Source: Undaria pinnatifida (Eukaryota; Sar; Phaeophyceae; Laminariales; Alariaceae). From it: a stretch of DNA of 64,000 nt. A program made the translations under genes and the position numbers. The stretch covers positions 12,086,487-12,150,486 of the forward strand of contig JABAKD010000027.1 in the NCBI GenBank assembly GCA_012845835.1, written 5' to 3'. Under the pieces are notes generated by a model that made no database searches, was not told the DNA's origin, and worked only from the letters and a program-made list of their open reading frames with translations. Of this stretch, positions 10,408 to 20,078 are shown one piece after another (within the stretch, counting starts at the first letter, position 1; the number at the start of each line of letters is the position of its first letter).

Positions 10408-10779
10408 TGTTAAGGAATTAGTGGGGTATTAGTCCGTTTGACCACTTGCAACTGGTTAACCGATAGCTTACCCAAACTAAGCCTTATAACACTCTCCCCC
10501 CCTGAAACGGCGGGATAGCAGGTCGGCCGGATATACGGCGTACCTGTCTATATCCAGGTCGTTTCATTTCCTGGGCATACCGGGGAGAGTATTTTTCAAG
10601 TTCGACATGGGGAAAATCTGAAAAGTTTATTGTTGTGGACGGTGGGGATCGAACCCACGACCCAAAAAACCCATGGTCCTGCCGACGACGCCATTTGTTA
10701 AGGAATTAGTGGGGTATTAGTCCGTTTGACCACTTGCAAAAGGTTAACCAATAGCTTACCCAAACTAAGCCTTATAACA
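10408..10779 (-). mobile_element. TRIM-like miniature LTR element, copy 1
   Basis: Two 84-bp direct repeats (10408-10491 and 10696-10779) differ by my count at three positions. Both begin TGTTAAGG and end TATAACA. The element is flanked by CCAT on both sides (10404-10407 and 10780-10783), a 4-bp target-site duplication. In minus orientation, two bases inside the right repeat lies TGGCGTCGTCGGCAGG, which starts with TGG as a primer-binding site would. AGGGGGGGAGAG abuts the left repeat in the place of a polypurine tract. The 204-base core has no ORF. The same core holds a T-arm-like hairpin GTGGG-TTCGATC-CCCAC (B box at 10645-10655). It is too small for any protein and must be non-autonomous. 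Confidence 0.85.
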
Positions 10780-10914
10780 CCATCATGAACAACACGAGAG
10801 CAATACGAGAACAACGCGAGAACCCGTAGATAATCCATAAATACAAAATGAGTACAACACTCCAGCAGAAGGTTCCCACGATAAACGTATGCCAGGTATT
10901 GGCTGCCAGGAATT

Positions 10915-11573
10915 GTTATAAAAATTAAAATACACTCCAGCTATGAGATCGAATATTTTGTCGAAACTCATCTTTGCAAGGCTTGAAGCAGGAATTACCT
11001 AATACAGTACGAATTATATTTAAAAAATGTAAAAATACACCTTGTATTGTGTACATGATTGAAAAAAATTCACCCGTTCAGGTATAATACTATAAATACT
11101 GCTGTAGTACTGGAACATATGTAACTTCCTCTACACGTATCAGCGCGCAACGACAGCCACAGCTCAGCACAAAAGTAATGTATATACTGCCCCCCCCCCA
11201 CGCCCCCTCTTGTTCAAACCCAGCCCCACACGCCCTTAAAAACTCCGCCGTCCCCTCACTGGTTAGACGACTTGCAGAGTACACTTGATGGACTGATGCA
11301 TTTAGTTCCACACACAGCTGTCATATTTTGTTTCCCTCAAAAACGGGTTTTATAGTATCCGCGCACAGACTGACTATAACATCACCCTGTTGACCCTGGT
11401 AAAAGCTACATTGTAGTTGCAAGTTAAGTCGCCGACCTATATCCTTAATGAGGACACACAACTCGTAATACGCGCTATCGGAGTATCACACACAGCTTGC
11501 AAAGATGAGTTTCGACAAATTCTTCGATCTTGCAGCTGGAGTGTATGTTTATTTTTACTCCGTATAATATAAC
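10915..11573. mobile_element. Inverted-repeat element, about 0.66 kb
   Basis: The segment 10915-10983 is an imperfect inverted copy of 11498-11573. Shared blocks are GTTATA at both tips, ACACTCCAGCT, GATCGAA and CGAAACTCATCTTTGCAAG. The interior has no long ORF. The right half (11210-11573) recurs at 6100-6450. The structure suits a MITE or foldback element. No target-site duplication is visible at the tips (GGAATT / GCTACA), so the exact ends are uncertain. Confidence 0.6.
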
Positions 11574-11589
11574 GCTACACAATGCTTAC

Positions 11590-11703
11590 CCGGTCGCCGC
11601 GGTGGCCTAGTGATTACCCTCGAATACTACTACTGTTTATCCTAGAGTTTGATTCCCACCGTGTGGTGAGATTTTGAACTTGTTTGCAGAAATGCAAAAA
11701 AAA
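11590..11703 (+). mobile_element. Short tRNA-headed SINE-like element
   Basis: The plus strand reads GGTCGCCGCGGTGGCCTAGTG (A-box TGGCCTAGTG), then 45 bases later GAGTTTGATTCCCACC (B-box-like). It ends in AAAAAAAA at 11696-11703. The head resembles the SINE copies at 8.4 and 9.4 kb (GGTCGCC-CGGTGGC), but the body is only about 35 bases, so this is a distinct or truncated member inserted in the opposite orientation. Confidence 0.65.
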
Positions 11704-12090
11704 GGGATCAGGAGCCGAGAGCGCCTAGCAGCGTGGGTAGGCACAATTCGACGCGAGTCGATGACGGAAGAAAATGTTGAAATATTATCCTCGCGAACAA
11801 GGTGAAAACTGACACGTACCGTAGTGGGGCGGGGGGAGGAGGGTCCGCTACGTGACCCCGTACCAGAGTTACTACTGGGAGGGAGGGCCAGAGTAGTGCG
11901 AAGACAACAAATGGGACGAAGAAAAAAGGAAGTGCTACCATGGTGGTATGATATGATGCGTCGGCAATTCCATTTTACATGGCAAGGGGTATCATGTTAC
12001 ACACACTTATTATGAGGACACTACTACTCAGTATGAACGGCTATAATACTCCTTTTGATTTATATGTAATGTACTGTATGCCAGGAATCT

Positions 12091-13142
12091 CTACCGCAAT
12101 CGCTTGAGATCCGGTGGGACGCCCGATGGGGCGTCCGTTGGGACGTCCCGTAGGTTTTCAACGACCCCATGGGACGTCTTACAGTAGAAACATGGATCCC
12201 ATCGATTGTTCTGTAGGGTTATACGGGGTATCCTGATGGATAAGTTGGTCTCACAGGTTGTTGACGTTTTATGGGACGTCCGGTGGGAGTGTGAGTATCC
12301 TCCTATGTATGGTCTTTTGGCATCTTCTGGGCATACTCCATGGCATTCCGTGGACCTCCCATGGACCATTCCCACCGCATATTACGCGATACTGCATAGG
12401 TAGGAAGTCCCATAGGACGCCCTCTGGGATATACGACACCCCATGGGTCGTTTAAGATGCCATGGCCGTTATTGTGGGGCATCTCATTCCCTATAGGAAG
12501 TTGCCATGGGACATCCCATGGGGCATACACTACCGTGGGAAAACATATGGGACATCACCCATGCGATAATCCATGGCATGCCCTACGTCGTGTATGCATA
12601 GGACAACGTATAGCGCACCCTATGGTATGTCGAGCATCATACGGGGTGTCCCTTGGGCTGCCGAGCATTCTATGGGTTGTCCAATGATCTTTCCTATCGG
12701 CTGTCCCACGTCCCGTAGTCTCTTAATCCTTACCATAGGATGTTCCATGGGGATTCCAAACAACCTATGAGCTGTCTTATGGGACGATCCATGGGATGAT
12801 CCATGAGATGTCGTCCGGACGTCGCTCGCCTCTTGGGCCGTCTCATGGTACGTTCCATGATGGGCCCTTCCACGGGATGGCCCACAGCTCAATTTGAACG
12901 TCCATTGGGCTGTCCATCATCCCGTGAGATGTATCCCATATCACATCCTATGTGATGCCCATGAGGGGTCGTTCATTTCATGGGATATCCCATGGGACAT
13001 TGCATATCACGCTCATGGGAGGTTGTCTATCCTATGCGGTCTCATATATCCCACGGGATGTGGCATGGGATCGCCCATGAAAGGTTCTTCATCCCGCGAC
13101 ATACCCCATGGGACATTACATACCATGCCCATGGGGAGCAGT
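12091..13142. repeat. 12-bp CATGGG satellite, left block
   Basis: Degenerate 12-base units of the type CCATGGGATGTC / CCATGGGACGTC cover about a kilobase. Many hold the CCATGG palindrome. Because 12 is a multiple of three, several frames on both strands stay open with four-residue repeats (HGxS, GMSH); these are not genes. The block is cut by the TRIM copy at 13143-13522 and resumes after it. Confidence 0.85.
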
Positions 13143-13522
13143 TGTTTAAGAATTAATGGGGTATTAGTCCGTTTGACTATTCGCCAAAGGATAACCAATA
13201 GCTTACCCAAACTAAGCCTAAACCTTATAACACTCTCCCTCCCTGAAACGGCGGGATAGCAGGTCGGCCGGACATACGGGCGGACCTGTCAATGCATCCA
13301 AGCCGTTTCACTTCCTGGGTATAACAGGGAGACTATTTTTCAAGTTCGATAGGTGGAAAGACTGAAAAAGGTTATTATGGTGGATGTGAGATTTGAACTC
13401 ACGACCCAAAAAACCCATGGTCTGTTGACGACGCCATTTATTAAGGAATTAGTGGGGTATTTGTCCGTTTGACCACTTGCCAAAGGTCAACCAATAGCTT
13501 ACCCAAACTAAGCCCTATAACA
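13143..13522 (-). mobile_element. TRIM-like miniature LTR element, copy 2
   Basis: Terminal direct repeats lie at 13143-13232 (90 bp, with a small insertion ACCTAA-type near its end) and 13439-13522 (84 bp; its first dinucleotide is TA in place of TG). CAGT flanks both sides (13139-13142 and 13523-13526), again a 4-bp target-site duplication, here inside the 12-bp satellite. The minus-orientation polypurine tract is AGGGAGGGAGAG. The T-arm-like hairpin is GTGAG-TTCAAAT-CTCAC: relative to copy 1 both sides of the stem changed together. The PBS-like stretch diverges from copy 1 (GTCAACAG for GTCGGCAG). Confidence 0.85.
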
Positions 13523-13925
13523 CAGTTCATCCCATGGGGTCCCATACATCCCGTACGATGTCCCATGGGATGAATAATGAGATGGCCCGGGGTGAACTAT
13601 GACATGGCTCATGGGGTGTCGTTTATCCCGTGGGACGTCGCATTGACATCCCAGTGGATAATTATTCCCATCGGGGCATCCTATAGGACACCCATGGGAC
13701 TTCCTATGAGATGTCGCATGGGACTTCCTATGGGATGTCGCATGGGACTGACTTCCTACGGGGCTTCGTATGGGATGTCCCACGGAATCCCATATAATTT
13801 CTTACGGGACTTCCTATGGGATGATAGATGGGATGTCCCGTGCGACATCCCATGGGACATGCCATCGGACACCCAATGAACATCCTATGGGATGTCCTAT
13901 ATAGGCGTCATCCCATAGAGGGTGT
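13523..13925. repeat. 12-bp CATGGG satellite, right block
   Basis: The same array continues after the TRIM insertion with a clear alternation of CCTATGGGATGT and CGCATGGGACTT (13690-13760), i.e. a 24-base higher-order unit. It fades by about 13925. Confidence 0.85.
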
Positions 13926-13929
13926 TGCT

Positions 13930-14135
13930 GCGCTTCCCATGGAAAATTCTAAACTACTGTAGTTTGTTGCTGTGTTACTTGCCTCCCTGGGGGACGTTCG
14001 TTTTTTTTATCGCTTCATAGTATCGTTGTTGTTTATCGAATTGTCAAAAACATGATCGAAACACCGAACTTTTTTCGCGGTTCGATAGTTTTATTTTTTT
14101 ATCGAACGGCCTATAGTCGTAACTTTCGGAACGAT
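13930..14135. other. AT-rich spacer, no gene recognised
   Basis: TATCGAA/TTCGATA motifs recur (14035-14110), giving local inverted repeats around TTCGATAG and TATCGAAC. There is no coding signal. Confidence 0.5.
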
Positions 14136-14139
14136 ATCC

Positions 14140-16338
14140 AACGCTTGTATCGATTGCATTGTAACTCGTCAAGAGCATCGATACCGCGTATATGATGCTA
14201 AGGTTGACCCCCAGGTTTTGATTCGAGCCAAGGGAGATTCAGGCCATAACATGGCATACGTGAAGGTCCGCTTCGGCGGCCGTATCGCGCCCAACAGACG
14301 CGTATTGATGGCTGAAGCCACTCGGCTGTTCGATAAGCAGAATTGTTCAGATCCGACGGAGATTGCAGAGAGCGAGTAGTCAATAGGTTTGTTGCCAGCC
14401 TCCACAAACAGCCCACGCAGCCCAATGACATCTCCGAATTGGCTGAGTCGTTCACGTTTATCCTTGTCGATGCAGTAGAGGCAGAGGTACCGCCCCCGCC
14501 ACTTCGCAGCCCGAAGCCAGGGAGGCGCGATCTGCAGAAACGTTACCCGCCTTTAATCAAACATGAGACGTAAGGACAAAGCGAGACGACGCTGCGCACT
14601 AACCTCAGGTTGAAAACGGCGTGGAAAGCGTTGAAGACGACGTGGGCAAACCTGCGGAAGGTGATAGACTCAGGGGTATACCAGTACTTTGAAGAGTATG
14701 CTGCTGAAACGGAGAGATTACGCGCCGACAGCGACCAGCGGGGTTTCTGTATAGGCACTTGAAAGGCACGGTCGGTTTGAAAGGCCAGAAGGCAGGAAGT
14801 GAGTAGTTCATATCAGTTCATCATGGCCGAGGACGGCACGATGCTGCGAGATAAGGCGCACATTCGTGAACGGTGGGCGGAGTTTTTCATACCCTTCTGA
14901 ACAAGAAATCACCCAAACTTGACCCCACGATCAACACCATACCTATTCCGACGACGACCGCTGGTCCTATCGCTTGGTGACGAACCAGCCATGGACGAGA
15001 TGGCGGGGTTAACTCGGAGCATGCCGAATTGGCAAGCGGTTGGACCAGACTCTCTAATGGGGGAGTTGCTGAACGCCGACCACCCTGAATTCATCCGATG
15101 CTTTCACAACATGCTTGACATCGTGTGGAGAACGGGGGAAGTCCCTCGGGAAAGAAAAAAGCGACCATTAAAGTCCTTGTAAAAAGGAGATCGTGCTGAA
15201 TGCAACAACTTCACAGGGATTTCGCTTGTTGCTTATGCAGGCAAAGTGTTGTTGAAAATAGTCGCATCCCGTCCCAGAAACTAATGCAAGGACACGGGAA
15301 TTCTTCCCGAGGAACAGTGCGCCCGCCGCCCGGCATGATCAAAGTCGACAGGTTGTTTGTCGTGCACCGACTGCAAGAACTCGGACGAGCTATACTACAA
15401 AATTTTCCATGTACATGTGCTTTATCGACCTCCAGAAAGCTTGTGACTCCGTCGGCCAAGAACTGTTGTGGCTGGTGCTCGCACGCTTTGGCGTACCAGA
15501 GAAGATGCTCGAACCGTTATCCGCCAGTTTCTCGATGTCATGCAAGCTGGCGTGCGCACTGATGACGGCAAGTACTCGGAATGGTTTGACGTCACCCGAG
15601 GGTTGCGGCAAGGATGCTATCGCCGCTTAATCTCAACGCCTTCTTCGCCGCTGTAATACACGCCGTGCTAGCGGGCTTCATTGAGAACCCACACACCTGG
15701 ATGACCACGAGGTGGGGGTAAACTTGGAGCCAATTGATCGTGTACGAAGGCGCAGTCTGGGGTATGGTCAACGCCGACGATGCAGGCAATGTCTCCAAGT
15801 CGTCAGCGGAGGCCATACGAAGATGATGACGGTCATTTTGAACGTCTTCCAAGCAGCAACTTTCACGGTGTCGGAGAAAAAGACGAATACCACGCTGCTG
15901 CAGACGCCGAAGCAGACACCCCTTGTTACCTCGCCGCTCGTCATCGAAACAGCAGCCCAGAGGTATATACCGACAGGGCAATTTTTGTACCTGGGCGGCC
16001 TTATCACGAGACCGCCGACATTGAGATCAAACGACGGGTTCGACTCGCGCGGGCATGCTTCGATCAGTTCAAGCTGGAGCTGTATGGCATGTAGACCGCT
16101 TCGTTCACGCTGAAGGTGCGCATGCTAAAGTCCGAGGTAATGGAGTCGCTGATGTATGGATGTGTGACGTCGACTCTCGTCGTGGACCACTTCGCTGTGC
16201 TCCACAGCGCGCACGTCAAGCCCCTCCTTCGGATCATTATCTCCCATCGCCGACAACGCACCGACCACCTGTCTCGTATGCCAAGGCCCTCAAGAAGGCA
16301 CAATGCGAGAGCGTTGAGGCGACTATCCACAAACTGCG
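14140..16338 (+). pseudogene. Non-LTR (LINE) retrotransposon ORF2 remnant, 5' part
   Basis: In shifting plus frames the order is that of a LINE ORF2. About 14145-14330: end of an endonuclease (ACIDCIVTRQEHRYRVYDAK, then SGHN where the family has SDHN). About 14340-15180: linker and thumb-like segments. 15409-15640: reverse transcriptase, with motif A as [11 protein letters not shown] and motif B as GLRQGC. At 15770-15781 motif C reads NADD in place of YADD. The C-terminal part is KSEVMESLMYGCVTS (about 16120-16165) and KKAQCESVEATIHKLR up to the break. Many stops and frameshifts and the missing 5' end mark an old truncated copy. It is cut at 16334-16338 by the copia insertion and resumes at 21649. 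Confidence 0.85.
16334..16338. repeat. Target-site duplication CTGCG, left
   Basis: CTGCG precedes the copia element here and follows it at 21649-21653. Removing one copy plus the element restores the LINE reading frame (KLRLPFL across the join). Confidence 0.85.
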
Positions 16339-16734
16339 TGCAAACAATGTGTGTGGAGGCTGTCTTCTATGTGAAGAGACGCAGAGGTGACACCGAAGTG
16401 TCTGTGAAGATCACTTGTGATAAGAAGAAAAGGGATCGTTTGGAAAAGGCGCTTGAGGCCAAAGAGAGAGGAAAAGGAAAGAAAGGGGAGTGGTCATAGT
16501 GGGCTGGATCGTCACTTGATCCTCACGGAACAATGCCCGTAGTCCGGTAGAACACCGGGAGATCGGAACAATCTTAACATACGTACTCAAGTCTACGTTT
16601 ACATCTACGTTCCACCGAAGATTCGATGTAAGATTCAACGTAAGTTTCAACTGCTTATCTTATTCGTGATAACAGATTGCTCGAGTAGACTGCGCATAAA
16701 CTTTGATATTAATCCAAGGTTCATATTCCCAACA
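16339..16734 (-). repeat. Copia 3' LTR
   Basis: On the minus strand it starts TGTTGGGAATATGAACC at 16734, a typical copia LTR start, and ends in TTTGCA at 16339. It aligns throughout with 21245-21648. Shared blocks include GTAGTCCGGTAGAACACCGG and TTCAACTGCTTATCTTATTC on the plus strand. Confidence 0.9.
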
Positions 16735-16747
16735 CGCCCCCTTAATG
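16735..16747 (-). other. Copia polypurine tract
   Basis: On the minus strand CATTAAGGGGGCG directly abuts the TGTTGGG of the 3' LTR, the position and purine content expected of the plus-strand primer. A similar AATACAGGGGGCGTGTT occurs at about 16980-16996. Confidence 0.75.
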
Positions 16748-17516
16748 AAAATAAGTTTACTAGGGAGGCCTTATACTTGAATCAAATCCGTCAAAAAAAA
16801 AACATGGGCCACATATTCAGTCCGGTGTATTAACCGCGGCAGTACGAATGTAGCCATGTTATTAACACATTTATAAAAAAAGAAAATAAAAGATACGTAT
16901 CTATAAGATCTACGCTTGGTGTAATTACCAGCGATAATACCCTAGAAGATAAAACGCAAAGATGAGTCTACTGGGTTCTAAACACGCCCCCTGTATTGTA
17001 CCAAATAGATAAACAATACTAAATCAATAAAGAGAATTGTGGCCAAGTGTCCAGTAGGACAAAATTAAATAAATAATACATATATCTATTCAGTTTTGTT
17101 TTATGTAGTTACGTACTTTGAAAAATAATAAAAGATAGAACTACGAATACCGATAGTACTGTAATAGACTATGATGGGTGTTGTCATAGTCCATCATCGA
17201 GCTACATCCTGGGAAAGGAAAGCAAAGGTCACTGCTGTAAGTTTACTACGTCACCTCCATATGATCCTAGAATACGTATAGGACCATACCCTGTCTGATA
17301 CTAATCGTACGCTGGCGAGCACAAGATAGACAATTTTTGTGAGTTCTTGTTTCTTAATTCTGGACTAAATGCTCGCACGCATTGTGGGTAGAACATAGCT
17401 TATTAATGTACCATCGTTCATACGACCCATAGGTCCACCTGTGCTTATACTTAACTGACGAGCAGTTGTAACTTTATAGTTGACAAAACTGCTTGAACTA
17501 AGTGATATTCTCTGCG
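16748..17516. other. AT-rich interior of copia, no coding signal
   Basis: This stretch is clearly richer in A+T than its surroundings and has no recognisable RT or RNase H motif in any frame. A second purine-tract/LTR-start-like junction lies near 16980-16996, hinting at an older rearranged 3' end. Confidence 0.6.
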
Positions 17517-17519
17517 TAA

Positions 17520-18267
17520 GGCCATTTCTTATGCAGTCGGATTTGTCAGTCGAAAACGGACTTTTTCGACTGAAGCCCAAATCGGGCTTTCTTACGCAGT
17601 CGAAAAAGGGCTTTTTCGACTCAACTTTTTTCGACTGAGAAAACTCGACTTTTTCGATTGGATCCTCCAGTCGAAAAACTCAGTCGAAAAAAATTTACAC
17701 GTGTTTTTTGAACCGATCGCATCGCTCATCCCACCACCAAACACACACACGGCCACACGGCCACACACCCATACGAAGTACCACACTGCAGTATCATATA
17801 AGGCCCTGACGCTGGCTTGGCTATCCCAGCTGTTGCTTCTCGCCGTGGCGCATTCCTAGTTTTGCTCGCCAGCAGCGTGTATCACACGACAGCAGCAGCG
17901 CGCGGTCTCGATCCCATGCTGCCAACAACGGCTGCGGTTGCTGTAGCTTTGGCGGCTCTCGGCTGAGTGCAACTCCACGAACGTAGCTTTGGCGGCTTTC
18001 GGCTAAGCCCAAAGCCACCAACTCGCTGGGACGAGGGTTCGCCGAGCCGTTGCTGGCGGAGAAAGCGTGAAGCACAGAGCTGCCAACCGATTTCGACTGC
18101 TGTACAGCAGTACTCCCTCACACCAACCGCCTCCAGGAAGAGCACAAAAACTTTGAAATCGACTCGACTGACGACAAGAAGAAGGACCAGAAGAATCCAG
18201 TCGAAAAAGAGTCCAGTCGAAAAGGGCCGTTTTCGATTGGCGGAATCCGACTGCATAAGAAATGGCC
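17520..18267. mobile_element. Harbinger-type MITE within the copia element
   Basis: Perfect 24-bp terminal inverted repeats beginning GGCCATTTCTTATGCAGTC lie at 17520-17543 and 18244-18267. They are flanked by TAA on both sides (17517-17519, 18268-18270). A 3-bp TWA target duplication plus GGC-starting ends is the PIF/Harbinger (Tourist) signature. Subterminal AGTCGAAAA / TTTTCGACT motifs are dense at both ends, about eight on the left and three on the right, as transposase-binding sites often are. The interior holds a duplicated GTAGCTTTGGCGGCT block (17943, 17984). There is no transposase ORF, so it is non-autonomous. Confidence 0.85.
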
Positions 18268-18270
18268 TAA

Positions 18271-19030
18271 GTATCCATTTTCAACTGCACCTAAAAGTAC
18301 ATCGCGCAAGAAAATACGACCGGTATAAGTGTATGCCCGCCCCCCCGAGTCTGCCGTTGGTAGAACAGTAGGCGGCTCTTCGATGAAGGAGACGTTGCGC
18401 GAGCCTGAAATTATTCCCGTGTAGCGATCATACACGCGGAAGGTAGGTTTGCCGCTGTCATAGCCGACGATAACACCTTCCCATGCCTTAGGTTGAAGCT
18501 TGGTTGTGTACCCCACAACGCGCACAAATGCCCGAGTGCGGATGCTCCTAAAAAAAGAGAGGTCTGCATGCTTCCCGAACATACGATGGTAGGGTGTGTC
18601 GCCGCCGATTGCTGTGTGCGGTAATCGGTTGATTGTAAAGACTGCGCTGTCGAAGCTATTTCCCCCCATAAGGTTTTAGGAAGGTGTTCCTCTTTGGGTA
18701 AACACGGAGTCATGTCCATAATAGTACGCCCGTCACGTTCCGAAACACCGTTCTGCTGCGGTGAGTACGGGGCCGAGAATTGTTGACGAATTCCAGTTGT
18801 TTTACAATATTCCTGAGAGCTGCCGGATGTGTACTCGCCCTCATTATCAGAACGTACATGTTGCACCCTTAGCCCTAGAGGGATGGCTAGAACTTCAATG
18901 AATCTACCGGGGATGTGTAGCGTGTCGCTTTTCTTTTCAATGAAGTAGACTGCTTTTAGACTGCTGTGATGGTCGGTATACTTTGCTATGTAGGCGTATC
19001 CTCCTATCGCCTTGGGTTTTACGGTCCTAG
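18271..19030 (-). pseudogene. Copia integrase
   Basis: Recognisable blocks are DHHSSLKAVYFIEKKSDT (about 18920-18980), VRSDNEGEYTSG carrying the second catalytic Asp, and SPQQNGVSERDGRTI carrying the catalytic Glu (about 18720-18770). C-terminal blocks are NRLPHTAIGGDTPYHRMFG and WEGVIVGYDSGKPTFRVYDR (about 18420-18630). The first catalytic Asp region near 19030 is damaged by stops. A frameshift near 18660 splits the domain into two frames. The right end of the MITE (TSD at 18268-18270) interrupts the protein just after VSFIEEPP... Confidence 0.85.
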
Positions 19031-19034
19031 CTGG

Positions 19035-19830
19035 TCAGTTAGTCAGCAACTTTAAAAGTTTGCTGGAAGGGTCAGGCCGCGATGTCTTAGGGTGTTTCTG
19101 TTGAGTGCTCTTGTTGATGTTGCACGTATCGCACGCCGATAAAGTGTCTGAAAAATGTACCCCACACTCTGCGATATTTTTGACGTTGGCCGTCGCCTGC
19201 ACATTGGGATGTCCCAACCTCTTATGCCAGATGTTAGCTCGGACGGGTGTAGACAGGGAAGTAACTTTAGTGGCAGTCGAAGCGTGAACAACGAGGATGG
19301 TTTCCAGTTTGAAGTTGCTGCCGGAAATGGTCGGAAAAGCTGTCTCAGATGTTCGACTAATTGCATCAGTGGTGGGATCGAGATGATCCAGAGTAGAGCA
19401 GTGGCTGTCATTACGTAGGGGTACAGTAAATACACCAACGTCCAAATACAAATTCTTGGCGATGATCATGTTGACCCCTTTCATTGCTGCTGGTCCCTCC
19501 GAAAATAGGTGCCTGCCTAACCCTGGTACGATCGTGACGGGAAGCTGCACGGAGTGCTGAGAGCCTAGATGGTGAAGCTGCACGGAGGGCTTAGAGCCTA
19601 GATGGTGCAACATTTGAACGACCAAAATCCCTTGACCAACGCCATAAAGGCGATGGTTTCCTGCTACGTTGATTGTTGCAGGAGGGTTCAGGTGTACATC
19701 GTGGTTCATTTTGAGTTCGATGCCAGGGAGAAGCTGGTTGTCGATGAAGTGAATGAAAGCTCCGCCGTCCGCAGTCATGGTGAATTCGAAAGGCTGTGTG
19801 CCGATGTTGATCGGAGGTGCGGCGATGAAA
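19035..19830 (-). pseudogene. Copia protease and GAG-pre-integrase
   Basis: The 247-codon frame 19035-19778 begins at the protease active-site region, which reads TADGGAF where the family has TADSGAS, so the active-site Ser/Thr is Gly. GNHRLYGVGQGILVVQ and LPVTIVPGLGRHLFS follow, typical of this copia lineage. A short in-frame duplication repeats LHHLGS (19555-19610). The C-terminal part has the HHCC zinc module: NIWHKRLGHPN and CDTCNINKSTQQKHPKTS (about 19080-19240). Confidence 0.85.
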
Positions 19831-20078
19831 TAATAGCATATACCGACTGAAGATGGGTAGGGAGGATTCGCGGAGGACGTAAAAGTAGCTGCTGTAGCCG
19901 CAGCCGAGTAGCGGATGAAGCATGTGTCACTGGGACGTAAGCCTCCATTTGCGTTGTTGAATTTTGAGTTGTGGCGGTGTTGGCGTGAGCACTGAGGTTG
20001 TTATATTGCCGGCCATTTTGTTGACCGGGACGAGGGCGACGGGTTCTGTTGTCGTCCCGCTTTTGAGACCGACAGTCT

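Noticed and set aside
10636-10695. Functional tRNA gene
   Set aside because: The acceptor 5' strand is missing and the anticodon loop is oversized. It lies inside the TRIM-like element, so it is a tRNA-like relic.
12206-13879. Several 60-120 codon frames on both strands
   Set aside because: They are products of the 12-bp satellite, whose period keeps frames open on both strands.
16334-16347. Alternative TSD AACAA with the LTR starting at 16348
   Set aside because: It does not match the right flank, whereas CTGCG with the LTR at 16339 matches exactly and restores the LINE frame.
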